A stretch of 64,000 nucleotides of DNA from Mycolicibacterium sp. TY81 (GCF_018326285.1 NZ_AP023362.1:1488001-1552000); one strand, 5' to 3'; positions 48,116-57,097 are shown, counted from the first letter of the stretch. The notes: generated by a model not told the origin, from the sequence alone. Program-made: numbers and translations.

Positions 48116-48502
48116 GTGGCAGATCGCAATGTGCTCGGTGCTCCGCTGGAACCGTGTGGCACCGAACCGCTGACGGGCTTCTACCGTGACGGCTGCTGCT
48201 CGACCGGGCCCGAGGACGCCGGCCGGCACACCATCTGCGCCGTCGTGACCGGCGAGTTCCTGGCGCACCAGCGTTCGATAGGCAACGACCTGTCCACGCC
48301 GATGCCGGAGTACCGCTTCCCGGGCCTGTCGCCCGGCGACCGCTGGTGCGTGACCGCGGTGAACTGGCTGCGCGCGCACAACGACGGCTACGCGGCACCG
48401 GTGGTGCTCGCCTCCACACACGAGCGGACGCTCGAGGTCGTGCCGCTCGAGGTGCTCCAGGCGTACGCCGTCGACGTGCCCGACGACCTCGGCGGGCTCT
48501 GA
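48116..48502 (+). CDS. DUF2237 family protein
   Basis: 128 residues, GTG three bases after the EIIA stop, so cotranscribed. Matches the DUF2237 pattern NVLGxPLEPC ... LTGFYRDGCCSTGPEDAGRHTICAVVTxEFL ... GNDLSTPMPEYRFPGLxPGDRWC. Four cysteines are seen: one near the N-terminus, an adjacent CC pair and TIC; a fifth is in RWC. Function unknown in the family; its pairing with a PTS EIIA is not explained. Confidence 0.88.
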   Translation: MADRNVLGAPLEPCGTEPLTGFYRDGCCSTGPEDAGRHTICAVVTGEFLAHQRSIGNDLSTPMPEYRFPGLSPGDRWCVTAVNWLRAHNDGYAAPVVLASTHERTLEVVPLEVLQAYAVDVPDDLGGL

Positions 48503-48506
48503 GCTC

Positions 48507-50213
48507 TCACAACTTCCCGGCGGCATCCCGTCCGGCGATGTAGCCGTACACCAGGCCCTGCGCGATGGTCGCGCCCGCGCCCGGGTAGACGGCGCCGAAG
48601 GCGTTGGCCGCGGTGTTCCCCAGTGCGTACAGGCCTTCGATGACGCCGCCGTCCTCCCTGCGCACCCGGCCGCGCTCGTCGGCCACCACGCCACCGCAGG
48701 TGCCGAGGTCGCTCAGCGTCATCTTCACTGCGTAGAACGGGCCCTTGACCAGCGGGCGCAGGTTCGGGTTGGGCGTCACCGTCGGATCACCGTAGTAGCG
48801 GTCGTAGGCGCTCAGACCACGGTCGAAATCGGGATCGATGCCGGCGGCCGCGCTCTCGTTGAATCGCGTCATGGTCCGCTCGAAATCGGCGGCCGGGACT
48901 CCCATCTGGGCCGCCAGATCGGCGAAGTTGGTGGCCTTGGCGGCGATACCGGCCCGGTACCAGGACTTGGGCAGCGGCATCCGCGGGAACGAGCCGGCGG
49001 CGAAGACGTAGCTGTTGCGATACTTCTGGTCGAACACGATCCACATCGACTCGACGGGGGTGCCGGCCCGCTCGAGTTCGAGCACGCGCTGGCCGAACGA
49101 CATGTAGTCGGTCGACTCGTTGGCGAAGCGCTTGCCGTCCTGATCGACGATGAGTGAGCCGGGCAGCGAGCGCTCGGCCAGCAGCACGGCGGGCGGGCGA
49201 CCGTTCGCGGACGCGACGGCCGGGAACCACCAGGCCTGGTCCATCAACGCCGTGGCGGCACCGAGGTCGGTGGCCGCGCGGATGGCCTCACCGGTGTTGG
49301 AATCGGCGCCGAGGCTCTCGTGGTCGCCGAGCGAATCGGACTGGTACTTGTGGCGCATCGCCATGTCGTGATCGAAGCCACCGGCCGCCAGCACCACGCC
49401 GCGTGTGGCGGTGACGGTGACCTCACCGCCGCCGTGCGACAGCACCGCGCCGGTGACGCGCTGACCGTCGCCGGTCAGCCGGACCAGCGACGTCTCGGTC
49501 CAGATCGGGATGCCGGCCCGCAGTACACCGGCGAACAGCCCGGCCGCCAGCGCCTGACCACCGGCGATGTACTCGCGTCCCAGCAGCTTGCCGCCGACGC
49601 CCTGCGCGAGCCGTTTGGCGATGAGCGGCAAGCCTTTTCGCGGCACCCGCGCCATCAGGTTCATCCATTTGTAGTCCGCGCCGGTCGTCGGCATCGGGAC
49701 CTTGACCTCCATGACACCGCCGCGCAGCCGGTCCCGGTAGGCGCCCAGCACGCCGGCGTCGAGCGGGCGGCATTCGCAGGTGCGCCCGGTGGCGCGGCCG
49801 CCCGGTCGCTCGGGGTGGTAATCGGAGTACTCGCGGGCCCAGAACAGCCGCATCGGGGTGGTGCGGCCCAGCATGTCGACGGTCGCGTTGACGTGCTGCA
49901 GGAAGCCCGCCGAGCGGGCCGCCGGTGCGGTGCCGTCGACGACGGCGTCGAGGTACGTCGCGGCGCGGTCGGCGGTGTCGGCGGTGCCCTTGTCGGTCAG
50001 CAGGGGAGTCGTCGGCAGCCACAGGGCGCCACCCGAGCGGGCGGTGGACCCGCCGATGTCGGAGGCCTTCTCGACAACCAGGACGTTCAGCCCCGATTCA
50101 TGACCGCTCAGCGCGGCGGCCAGGCCGGTACCGGAACCGATCACCAGCAGATCGACGGTGGTGTCGGTGATGTCGAGGCCGGCCGGAATCGTGGCCGCGG
50201 CAGATGTCGTCAC
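48507..50213 (-). CDS. KstD-like FAD-dependent 3-ketosteroid dehydrogenase
   Basis: 568 residues from GTG 50213. KstD enzymes introduce the delta-1 double bond in steroid ring A. N-terminal FAD motif VDLLVIGSGTGLAAALSG and KASDIGGSTARSGG; mid-protein SLPGSLIVDQDGKRFANES; C-terminal GPFYAVKMTLSDLGTCGG and VYPGAGATI, which keeps the Tyr and Gly that polarise the C3 ketone in KstD1 (from memory of that structure). Divergent from kshA, whose product attacks the same steroid ring system. It could accept another ketosteroid than the standard KstD. Confidence 0.85.
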   Translation of the reverse strand: MTTSAAATIPAGLDITDTTVDLLVIGSGTGLAAALSGHESGLNVLVVEKASDIGGSTARSGGALWLPTTPLLTDKGTADTADRAATYLDAVVDGTAPAARSAGFLQHVNATVDMLGRTTPMRLFWAREYSDYHPERPGGRATGRTCECRPLDAGVLGAYRDRLRGGVMEVKVPMPTTGADYKWMNLMARVPRKGLPLIAKRLAQGVGGKLLGREYIAGGQALAAGLFAGVLRAGIPIWTETSLVRLTGDGQRVTGAVLSHGGGEVTVTATRGVVLAAGGFDHDMAMRHKYQSDSLGDHESLGADSNTGEAIRAATDLGAATALMDQAWWFPAVASANGRPPAVLLAERSLPGSLIVDQDGKRFANESTDYMSFGQRVLELERAGTPVESMWIVFDQKYRNSYVFAAGSFPRMPLPKSWYRAGIAAKATNFADLAAQMGVPAADFERTMTRFNESAAAGIDPDFDRGLSAYDRYYGDPTVTPNPNLRPLVKGPFYAVKMTLSDLGTCGGVVADERGRVRREDGGVIEGLYALGNTAANAFGAVYPGAGATIAQGLVYGYIAGRDAAGKL

Positions 50214-50317
50214 GGCCGCCAAGCGTATTGCGACAGACCGATTTCCGGCCTCGCGCGTCCCTGCCAGCGGGAGAACACGTGCATTGCGCACCCCGTTGCT
50301 GTTAGACCTGAAACATC

Positions 50318-50334
50318 AAACTGCAGCCCAGTTT
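50318..50334. promoter_or_regulatory. Inverted repeat between kstD-like and kshA genes
   Basis: AAACTG-CAGCC-CAGTTT is a perfect repeat ending 22 bases before the kshA start. It does not match the KstR (AAC-N2-GTT type) or KstR2 motif I remember, so another regulator may act here. Confidence 0.5.
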
Positions 50335-50356
50335 TCAATGTGAGGATGGTCATCAG

Positions 50357-51490
50357 ATGTCGGTGGAGGATGTCGATGTTCGCCAGATCGAAGCCGGTGA
50401 AGCGCCGACCCGGTTCGCCCGTGGCTGGCACTGCCTTGGCCTGACCAAGGACCTCGGTGACGGCAAACCGCACTCGATCAAGGCCTTCGGGCAGAAACTC
50501 GTCGTGTTCCGTGGCGCGGACGGCCGGCTCAACGTGCTGGACAGCTACTGCCGCCACATGGGTGGTGACCTGAGCCAGGGCACCGTCAAGGGCAATGAGA
50601 TCGCCTGCCCGTTCCACGACTGGCGCTGGGGCGGCGACGGCAAATGCAAGTTGGTGCCGTACGCCAAGCGCACCCCGCGGCTGGCACGTACCGCGAAGTG
50701 GGAGACCCTCGAGCAGGACGGGATGCTGTTCATCTGGAACGACCCCGAGGGCAGCGCGCCGCCGGCGGAGAACTACATCCCGCGCATCGAGCAGGCGGGC
50801 AGCGATGAGTGGACCGATTGGCATTGGTACACAACGGTTGTCAACGTCAACTGCCGCGAGATCATCGACAACGTCGTCGACATGGCGCACTTCTTCTACA
50901 TCCACGGCGCGGTGCCGTCGCACTTCAAGAACATCTTCGAGGGCCAGGTCGCGACGCAGTACATGAACGGCGGTGGTCGCGAGGACATGCAGGGCACCGA
51001 AGGTGCGAAGATGCTCGGCTCGACGTCGGTGGCGTCGTACTACGGGCCGTCCTTCATGATCGATGACCTGACGTACCACTACCCGGACGCCGACCACAAG
51101 ACCATCCTGATCAACTGCCATTACCCGATCGACTCGAATTCCTTTGTGCTGCAGTACGGAATCATCGTGAAGAAGATGGCGGGCCTGCCCGAGGAGGCGG
51201 CTGTGGCGACGGCGCACGCGCTCGGTGACTGGGTGAAGCAGGGCTTCGAGCAGGACGTGCAGATCTGGAAGAACAAGGCGCGCATCGACAATCCGCTCCT
51301 GGTCGAGGAGGACGGCCCGGTCTACCAGCTGCGCCGGTGGTACGAGCAGTTCTACGTCGACGTCGCGGATGTGGTGCCGGAGATGACCGACCGTTTCGAA
51401 TACGAATTGGACACCACCGTCCCGCGTGAGGCGTGGACCAAGGAGATGGAAGCCAACATCGCAGCAGCACGGGCCGCGGAGTCGGTCTGA
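50357..51490 (+). CDS. kshA: 3-ketosteroid 9-alpha-monooxygenase oxygenase component (KshA-type)
   Basis: 377 residues. With a KshB reductase it hydroxylates C9 of 3-ketosteroids, opening ring B after KstD action. Rieske [2Fe-2S] ligands Cys65, His67, Cys84, His87 (YCRHMGG ... ACPFHDW). Mononuclear iron ligands His178 and His183 (DMAHFFYIHG) and Asp300. RWYEQFYVDVADV near the C-terminus is shared with Rv3526. No kshB is nearby. The stop overlaps the next start as ATGA. Several mycobacteria and rhodococci carry more than one kshA; this looks like an extra copy outside the cholesterol cluster. Confidence 0.93.
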   Translation: MSVEDVDVRQIEAGEAPTRFARGWHCLGLTKDLGDGKPHSIKAFGQKLVVFRGADGRLNVLDSYCRHMGGDLSQGTVKGNEIACPFHDWRWGGDGKCKLVPYAKRTPRLARTAKWETLEQDGMLFIWNDPEGSAPPAENYIPRIEQAGSDEWTDWHWYTTVVNVNCREIIDNVVDMAHFFYIHGAVPSHFKNIFEGQVATQYMNGGGREDMQGTEGAKMLGSTSVASYYGPSFMIDDLTYHYPDADHKTILINCHYPIDSNSFVLQYGIIVKKMAGLPEEAAVATAHALGDWVKQGFEQDVQIWKNKARIDNPLLVEEDGPVYQLRRWYEQFYVDVADVVPEMTDRFEYELDTTVPREAWTKEMEANIAAARAAESV

Positions 51491-51768
51491 TGACCGCGCG
51501 GCCCGACATCCGGCTGGCCGACATGCCGATGGTGCCGGTGGCCTGCCGTGCCTGTGGCGCAGAGGTGTTGGCGCGCAAGGGCAGCTGGCAGCAGACCAGC
51601 GTGCAGTGGACGCGCGAGTCGGCTGCGCGGTGCGAGGAGCGCCGGCGGGCCGAGTGCCTGCCGGGCCGGATCTTCCTGGCGTGCGGCCAGTTGAAGGAGT
51701 CCATCGCGGATGCGGTGGCGGCCGGTGTCGTGCACGTCGTTGAGGACGAACTGGGCGTGGCACCATAG
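51490..51768 (+). CDS. Small Cys-rich protein cotranslated with KshA
   Basis: 92 residues, ATGA overlap with kshA. Five cysteines: Cys19 and Cys22 (VACRACGAEV), Cys48, Cys56 and Cys65 (LACGQLKES), suggesting a zinc or Fe-S site. No family is recognised. Position argues for a helper of the Rieske oxygenase, such as cluster maturation or electron delivery; this is inference. Confidence 0.75.
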   Translation: MTARPDIRLADMPMVPVACRACGAEVLARKGSWQQTSVQWTRESAARCEERRRAECLPGRIFLACGQLKESIADAVAAGVVHVVEDELGVAP

Positions 51769-51772
51769 CCGC

Positions 51773-52573
51773 ATGAGCTCAGACAAGCGGGTCGCGGTCG
51801 TCACCGGTGCCAGCCGGGGCGCCGGCAAGGGTATTGCCGCGGCGTTGGTGGCCGACGGGTGGACGGTGTACCTGACGGGCCGTACCGTCACCGATCCCGG
51901 CGACGGCGGTATCGCCGTGCCGGTGGATCACCGCGACGACGACGCCGTGGCCGCGTTGTTCGCGCGGGTGGCCGACGAGGCCGGACAGCTCGATCTGCTG
52001 GTCAACAACGCCGCCGTGGTGCACGACAACCTCGTCGACCCGAAGCCGTTCTGGGAGAAGCCGATCGGCCTCGGTGACGTGCTCGACGTCGGTCTGCGGT
52101 CGGCGTATGTGGCGTCGTGGCACGCCGCCCCGCTGCTGGTGGCACAGGGCCGTGGCCTGATCGCGTTCACGTCGTCGCCGGGCGGGGTGTGTTACATGCA
52201 CGGCCCGGCCTACGGCGCGCAGAAGGCCGGCGTGGACAAGATGGCCGCCGACATGGCCGTCGACTTCCACGGCACGGGGGTGTCGACGTTGTCGATCTGG
52301 ATGGGCATCCTGCTCACCGACAAGTTCAAGCAGGCGTTCGACGCCGAGACGCTGGCCAAGGCCGCCGGCAATTTCGAGACCCCGGAGTTCATCGGGCATG
52401 TGATCAACGCGCTGTATCAGGACCCGGACCTGGACGGCATCAGCGGGCAGACCGTGATCGCCGCGGAAGAAGCCCAGCGCTACGGCATCACCGATGTCGA
52501 CGGGCGCACGCCGCCGTCGCACCGGGCGATGCTTGGTGATCCGCGGGTGCCCAGCGACGTGGTCGTCCGCTGA
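51773..52573 (+). CDS. Short-chain dehydrogenase/reductase
   Basis: 266 residues from ATG 51773, four bases after the Cys-rich gene, so third in the kshA operon. NAD(P)-binding TGASRGAGKGIA, NNAAV, and the catalytic Ser-Tyr-Lys in SSPGGV...AYGAQKAG. Likely oxidises or reduces a hydroxyl/keto group of the same steroid intermediate. Convergent with the next SDR. Confidence 0.9.
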   Translation: MSSDKRVAVVTGASRGAGKGIAAALVADGWTVYLTGRTVTDPGDGGIAVPVDHRDDDAVAALFARVADEAGQLDLLVNNAAVVHDNLVDPKPFWEKPIGLGDVLDVGLRSAYVASWHAAPLLVAQGRGLIAFTSSPGGVCYMHGPAYGAQKAGVDKMAADMAVDFHGTGVSTLSIWMGILLTDKFKQAFDAETLAKAAGNFETPEFIGHVINALYQDPDLDGISGQTVIAAEEAQRYGITDVDGRTPPSHRAMLGDPRVPSDVVVR

Positions 52574-52597
52574 GCACCCGCGGAAGTTCGTGGCGCG

Positions 52598-53380
52598 TCA
52601 GCAGTGCGCGCCGCCGTCGATCCGGATCTCGGTGCCGGTGAGGAACGCGCCGTCATCGGAAGCCGCCATGGCGACCACCGCGGCGACCGCGCTGGGATCA
52701 CCCAGGTTCGCGTCGTTGCCGGTGTTGAGCATCGGGACCTGCTTGGTCCACAGCCCGTAGTCGGTGCCTTCCGGCATCTTGGCGAACGTGCCGTTGGCCA
52801 GCGGGGTGGAGACACCGCCGGGCTGGATGTTCACCGCGCGCAGTCCCTGCTTGGCGTATTCGAGCGCCAGCGAGTGGGTGAAGCTCAGGATGCCACCCTT
52901 GCTGGCGGAGTAGGCCGCCATATAGGGGTGGGCATAGCTCGCCGAGGTCGAGGTGAAGTTGATGACCACACCGCGCCCCGATGCCAGCAGCGCCGGCAGC
53001 GCCTGGCGGGTCATGAGGAAGGTGCCGGTGAGGTTGACCGCGATGATGCGGTTCCAGTCGGCCAGCGTGATCTCGTGGGTGTGTGAGCACGTCTCGATCG
53101 CGGCGACGTTGACCAGCACGTCCAGGCCGCCCATGTCGGCGATGGCGGCGTCGACGCCCTTGATGACGTCCGCTTCGGACGAGATGTCGAGCACCGTGGT
53201 GGTGAGACGCGCTGCGGTGCCGGCCTTTTCGGCGGCTTCCTTGGTACGGGCCAGGCCTTCGGCGGAGATGTCGCACGCGACGATGGTGCCGCCCTCGTCG
53301 AGCAGGCGGGCCACGGTGGCCTGTCCGATGCCGGACCCGGCGCCGGTCACGATGACCCGGCGGTCGCTGAATCTATCCAT
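52598..53380 (-). CDS. Short-chain dehydrogenase/reductase
   Basis: 260 residues from ATG 53380 with GAAAGGA upstream. Classical SDR: TGAGSGIG, NVAA, and the catalytic SASYAHPYMAAYSASKGG (Ser-Tyr-Lys). The C-terminus GTEIRIDGGAHC is typical. A hydroxysteroid or other alcohol dehydrogenase role fits the context, but the substrate is unknown. Confidence 0.9.
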   Translation of the reverse strand: MDRFSDRRVIVTGAGSGIGQATVARLLDEGGTIVACDISAEGLARTKEAAEKAGTAARLTTTVLDISSEADVIKGVDAAIADMGGLDVLVNVAAIETCSHTHEITLADWNRIIAVNLTGTFLMTRQALPALLASGRGVVINFTSTSASYAHPYMAAYSASKGGILSFTHSLALEYAKQGLRAVNIQPGGVSTPLANGTFAKMPEGTDYGLWTKQVPMLNTGNDANLGDPSAVAAVVAMAASDDGAFLTGTEIRIDGGAHC

Positions 53381-53464
53381 GCTGCAAGTCCTTTCGTTGC
53401 CGAAGGATTCTTGCGGCACCGGTGTCCGGCTGGACGGCTGTGGTCCGGTCACCGGGATGTCTTC

Positions 53465-54409
53465 TCAGCCCGCGGTCGGCGTCAGCTTGCGGACGGTGCC
53501 GAAGAGGTCGGTGCTGTACAGCGCCTGCGGGTCCCAGCCCGGGCCCGCGCCGAAGCGCACCGAGGTACTGCCGAACATGCCAGAGGCCAGGATGCACGCG
53601 GCGTGGCGTTCGGGATCGATGCGGACGATGTCGCCGCCGTCCATCGCCAGGTAGATGAGGCCGTCCGGACCGACCGTGAGGTCATCGGGGAATCCGAACA
53701 GCCCGAACAGGCCCAGGTTGACGGTGCGGATGTGGCTGGGGTCGGCGACGTCCACGATGGCCAGGGTGCTGACGGGCTGCAGGTCCATCGAGGCGATGAC
53801 GGTGTGGTGGGCGGTGTCGTATGTCAGGCCATTGGCCATGGTCACCGAGGGTGCGAGGCGGCTTTCGCGGGTGCCGTCGGCGCTGATCCTGGTCAGCCCG
53901 GTGGTCCAGCCGATGTTGCGGGAGACGACGAACGAGCCGTCGGGCAACCGGACCATGCCGTTGGGCATGGTGAGCTTGGTCGCGACCGTCGTCAGCACGC
54001 CGCTGCCGAGATCCACGCGGGCGATGCCGCCGTCCTTCGCGCCGAAGACTCCGGAGAGAAAGCTGTTGCCGGTGGTGAAGTACGCCGCCCCGTCGGCGAC
54101 GGTGATGCTCCCCGGCGCAGCAACATTCGGTACGAAGGTGCTGCCCTTGCCGTCGGGGGTGAGGCGGTACAGCTGCCCGGAACTGCCGACGGTGCGTGAG
54201 ACGAGCATGGTGCCCGCATTGTCGAACGCGAGGTTTTCCAGGGAGCCCAACCCACTCGCGACGGTGGTGGCGCGCCACGGGCACCGGGTGATGGCCACGG
54301 CGGACGCCGGTGCCGGCGGTGCGCCGACGACGGCCAGCAGCGCCAGCGCCGCGGCCGATGCCAACCGGGCGGCGGTGCCGCGTCTGCGGCTTCGAATCGC
54401 ACGAATCAT
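53465..54409 (-). CDS. Exported SMP-30/gluconolactonase-like beta-propeller protein
   Basis: 314 residues from ATG 54409. Signal peptide with twin-Arg-rich start (RRRGTAARLASAAALALLAVVGAPPAPASA). Repeated strands such as LAFDNAGTMLVSR, MVRLPDGSFVVSR and LTVGPDGLIYLAMDGGDIVRIDPE give a six-bladed propeller. The family includes lactonases and strictosidine-synthase-like proteins. Divergent from the TetR gene at 54476 with two operators between, so it is probably the regulated target. Confidence 0.82.
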   Translation of the reverse strand: MIRAIRSRRRGTAARLASAAALALLAVVGAPPAPASAVAITRCPWRATTVASGLGSLENLAFDNAGTMLVSRTVGSSGQLYRLTPDGKGSTFVPNVAAPGSITVADGAAYFTTGNSFLSGVFGAKDGGIARVDLGSGVLTTVATKLTMPNGMVRLPDGSFVVSRNIGWTTGLTRISADGTRESRLAPSVTMANGLTYDTAHHTVIASMDLQPVSTLAIVDVADPSHIRTVNLGLFGLFGFPDDLTVGPDGLIYLAMDGGDIVRIDPERHAACILASGMFGSTSVRFGAGPGWDPQALYSTDLFGTVRKLTPTAG

Positions 54410-54424
54410 GGTTTCCCCGTCTGT

Positions 54425-54473
54425 GAGTACGAGGTCGTACTCGCACGTCAGGGCACAGTACGATAACGTACTG
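54425..54473. promoter_or_regulatory. Two copies of a TetR-type operator, AGTACG-N4-CGTACT
   Basis: GAGTACG-AGGT-CGTACTC (54425-54442) and CAGTACG-ATAA-CGTACTG (54456-54473) are both perfect, with centres 31 bases apart. A -10-like TACGAT (54459-54464) lies inside the second, so binding would block both divergent genes. Confidence 0.78.
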
Positions 54474-54475
54474 GG

Positions 54476-55060
54476 ATGCGCAACACGGAGGACGACGACG
54501 CCCGACAGCGATTCGTCGACGCGCTCGCGGCATTGATCGGCGAACGCGGCTACGCCGCGACGTCCGTCGTCGACATCGTGCGCAAGGCGCAGGCCTCCAA
54601 GACCACCTTCTACCTGCACTTCGCGAACAAGCAGGAGTGCTACCTGGCCCTGCTGGCCTCGGTGACCGACGATCTGGTCGCCGACATCCGGGCGGCCGTC
54701 GATTCAGACGCGCACTGGCACAATCAGATTCGGCAGATGTTCACGGCCTACATCGCGCATCTCACGGCGCGCCCGGCGATTTCGCTGAGCTGGATCCGCG
54801 ACCTGCCCGCGTTGGGCGCGGCCGCCCGCCCGATTCAGCGGCGAAACTTCGCCGAACTCGCCGCGCTGCTCGGCGAACTCGCCGCCAACCCGGGATTTCA
54901 GCGGGCCGGGCTGCCGCCCATCACCAGGCCCCAGGCCGTGATGCTGCTGGCCGGCGTGCGCGAGCTCGCCGCGCAGACCGCCGAAGACGACCTGGACATC
55001 GAGACCGTCATCGGCCCGGCCACCGACATCGCGATCAGCATCCTGGCGGCAGGGCAGTGA
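54476..55060 (+). CDS. TetR-family transcriptional regulator
   Basis: 194 residues. HTH: GYAATSVVDIVRKAQASKTTFYLHFANKQECYLALL (about 24-58). The gene starts two bases after the second operator, so autorepression is likely. Partner gene is the divergent propeller protein. Its 3' end is six bases from the convergent permease stop. Confidence 0.92.
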   Translation: MRNTEDDDARQRFVDALAALIGERGYAATSVVDIVRKAQASKTTFYLHFANKQECYLALLASVTDDLVADIRAAVDSDAHWHNQIRQMFTAYIAHLTARPAISLSWIRDLPALGAAARPIQRRNFAELAALLGELAANPGFQRAGLPPITRPQAVMLLAGVRELAAQTAEDDLDIETVIGPATDIAISILAAGQ

Positions 55061-55066
55061 TCCGGG

Positions 55067-56506
55067 TCAGTTCTCGACCGCGTCGGCGGGAACACGACTG
55101 TCGACGCTCGTCGGCGCCGGGGTCGCGGGTTCGGCGTCAGGTGAGTTGCGCCGGCGGACCACCTCGAACGAAACGAGGATGACGGCCAGGGTGACACCGC
55201 TCATCAGGAACTGCGAGCGGGTGTCGGGGAGGAACGCCATCGCCAGGATGACGGTCGCCATGAGCGCGATGGTGGCGTAGCTCAGCCACGGGAACAGCCA
55301 CATCGTCAGCTTCAACGTGCCGGGCCGCGTCCGCTCGATGCGGCGGCGCAGGACGACCTGCGATATCGCGATGATCAGGTAGACGAACAGGGCGACGGCG
55401 CCGTAGGAGTTGATCAGGAAGTTGAACACCACGTCGCCCCACACGTAGGTCGCGGCGACCGATGCGTAGCCGACGGCGGTGCCCAGCAGGATCGCACGGC
55501 GCGGGACGCCGCTCGGGGACAGCTTGGTGAAGAACCGAGGCGCGTCACCAGAGGTGGTGAGCGCGAACAGCATTCGCGACGTCGTGTACAGCGCGGAGTT
55601 GAGGCAGGACAGTACCGCAGTGAGCACGATGAAGTTCATGATCGTCGCGACGCCCGGGATGCCCAGAACGGTGAGCACCGAGGCGTAGGGACTGATGCTG
55701 ACGCTCTTGGTGTTCCAGGGCTGGATGGCCACCACCACGAGGATCGAGCCGACGTAGAACCCGATGATGCGGAAGACGATCGACTTCATCGCCCGCGTCA
55801 CCGCCCGCTCGGGTTCGTCGGATTCGGCGGCGGCGATGGTGACGATCTCGGCGCCCGTGTAGAACGCGACGCACGGTACGACGGCTGCCAGGACCGCGCC
55901 CCAGCCCAGCGGCGCGAAGCCGCCGTGGTCGATCAGGTTGGCCAGGCCGGGTGTGGAGTGCGGCCACAGTCCGGTGATCCACAGCGCGCCCATGCCCAGG
56001 AACACCACGATGGCAATGACTTTCACCGACGAGAACCAGTATTCGAACTCGCCGAACGAGCGCGCCGAGACCAGGTTGCTTGCGGTGAGGGCCAGCATCA
56101 GGCCGAGGCTGAGCACCCACAACGGCACCGCGGGCAGCCAGAGATGCAGGATGCGGCCGCCCGCAACGGCTTCGACCGCGACCACGATGACGAAGAAGTA
56201 CCAGTACATCCAGCCGGTGACGAAACCGCCACGGCGCCCGAGCGCCTGCCGGGCGTAGACGTAGAACGAGCCGACCACCGGTTGCGCCACCGCCATCTCG
56301 GCGAGCATCCGCATGATCAGCAGGGTGATGATGCCGGCGATCAGGAACGACACGATGGCGGCGGGTCCGGCGCTGCCGATCACGACGCCGCTGCCGACGA
56401 AGAGCCCCGCGCCGATCACTCCGCCGAGGGCGATCAGGTTCAAATGCCTGCGCCGCAGGCCTTTCGCCAGCTGCGCATCACTGGCCTTGATCTCTGAACT
56501 CACCAC
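55067..56506 (-). CDS. Amino acid permease (APC superfamily, GABA-permease type)
   Basis: 479 residues, GTG start. About 12 transmembrane helices, beginning with the APC signature HLNLIALGGVIGAGLFVGSG and containing AEMAVAQPVVGSFYVYARQALG in helix 2. Imports amino acids or GABA-like amines with protons. No catabolic partner next to it, so the substrate is open. Confidence 0.92.
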   Translation of the reverse strand: MVSSEIKASDAQLAKGLRRRHLNLIALGGVIGAGLFVGSGVVIGSAGPAAIVSFLIAGIITLLIMRMLAEMAVAQPVVGSFYVYARQALGRRGGFVTGWMYWYFFVIVVAVEAVAGGRILHLWLPAVPLWVLSLGLMLALTASNLVSARSFGEFEYWFSSVKVIAIVVFLGMGALWITGLWPHSTPGLANLIDHGGFAPLGWGAVLAAVVPCVAFYTGAEIVTIAAAESDEPERAVTRAMKSIVFRIIGFYVGSILVVVAIQPWNTKSVSISPYASVLTVLGIPGVATIMNFIVLTAVLSCLNSALYTTSRMLFALTTSGDAPRFFTKLSPSGVPRRAILLGTAVGYASVAATYVWGDVVFNFLINSYGAVALFVYLIIAISQVVLRRRIERTRPGTLKLTMWLFPWLSYATIALMATVILAMAFLPDTRSQFLMSGVTLAVILVSFEVVRRRNSPDAEPATPAPTSVDSRVPADAVEN

Positions 56507-56572
56507 TGACGCGACGATGCCGCAGTTCGGCGCGCCGGCCCATGGTTGTGGTCACCGTGCGTTAATCCCGCG

Positions 56573-57085
56573 TCAACCGCGGACCGGCACGGCGAGCGCC
56601 CAACCCAGGACGGCGGTGGCCGCGGTGTTGGCCACTGCGCGGATAATGTTCCAGCGCACCCACGACGACTCGAACTGCTGGCGCAGTGACGCGAGATCGG
56701 CGGCACTGGTCGAGCCGGCCGCGGTGGTGAGCTTGTCGTTGAGCGGCACGTTGACCACCGATGTGACGGCGAGACTGGCGAGGTTGAGGGCCAGGCCGAT
56801 ACCGATCCAGATCAGCACCGGACGGGCGCCGGGCTTGACGTAGAACGCCCCGGCCAGCGCGGTGAAGCCGACCGACCCGAGGAAGGTCAGCAGGAACGGC
56901 GGATTGACGATGACGACGTTGATCTTGTTCATGACGTCGATGAAGGTCCGGTCGTCGAACGCGCCGAGTGCGGGCAGCACCGACACCGCGTATGCGTAGT
57001 AGAGGCCCGCGAGCAGCCCGGAGGACAACAGCGCGACGATGAGCGCCGTCGTGCCGAGCGGCTGGGGGAGCTTGGTGAATGTCAT
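56573..57085 (-). CDS. DUF1772 (anthrone oxygenase-like) membrane protein
   Basis: 170 residues from ATG 57085. Four hydrophobic helices, with GLLAGLYYAYAVSVLPAL at the start and the conserved VVNVPLNDKL before the last helix, both typical of DUF1772. Some relatives are anthrone oxygenases in polyketide tailoring; activity here is unproven. Divergent from the AraC-type gene, which begins within about 13 bases, a common layout for this pair. Confidence 0.85.
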   Translation of the reverse strand: MTFTKLPQPLGTTALIVALLSSGLLAGLYYAYAVSVLPALGAFDDRTFIDVMNKINVVIVNPPFLLTFLGSVGFTALAGAFYVKPGARPVLIWIGIGLALNLASLAVTSVVNVPLNDKLTTAAGSTSAADLASLRQQFESSWVRWNIIRAVANTAATAVLGWALAVPVRG

Positions 57086-57097
57086 GAGCTGACGGTA

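Noticed and set aside
50240..50350. A KstR box upstream of kshA
   Set aside because: I looked for the TNNAAC-N2-GTTNNA pattern and found none; only the unrelated AAACTG repeat is present.
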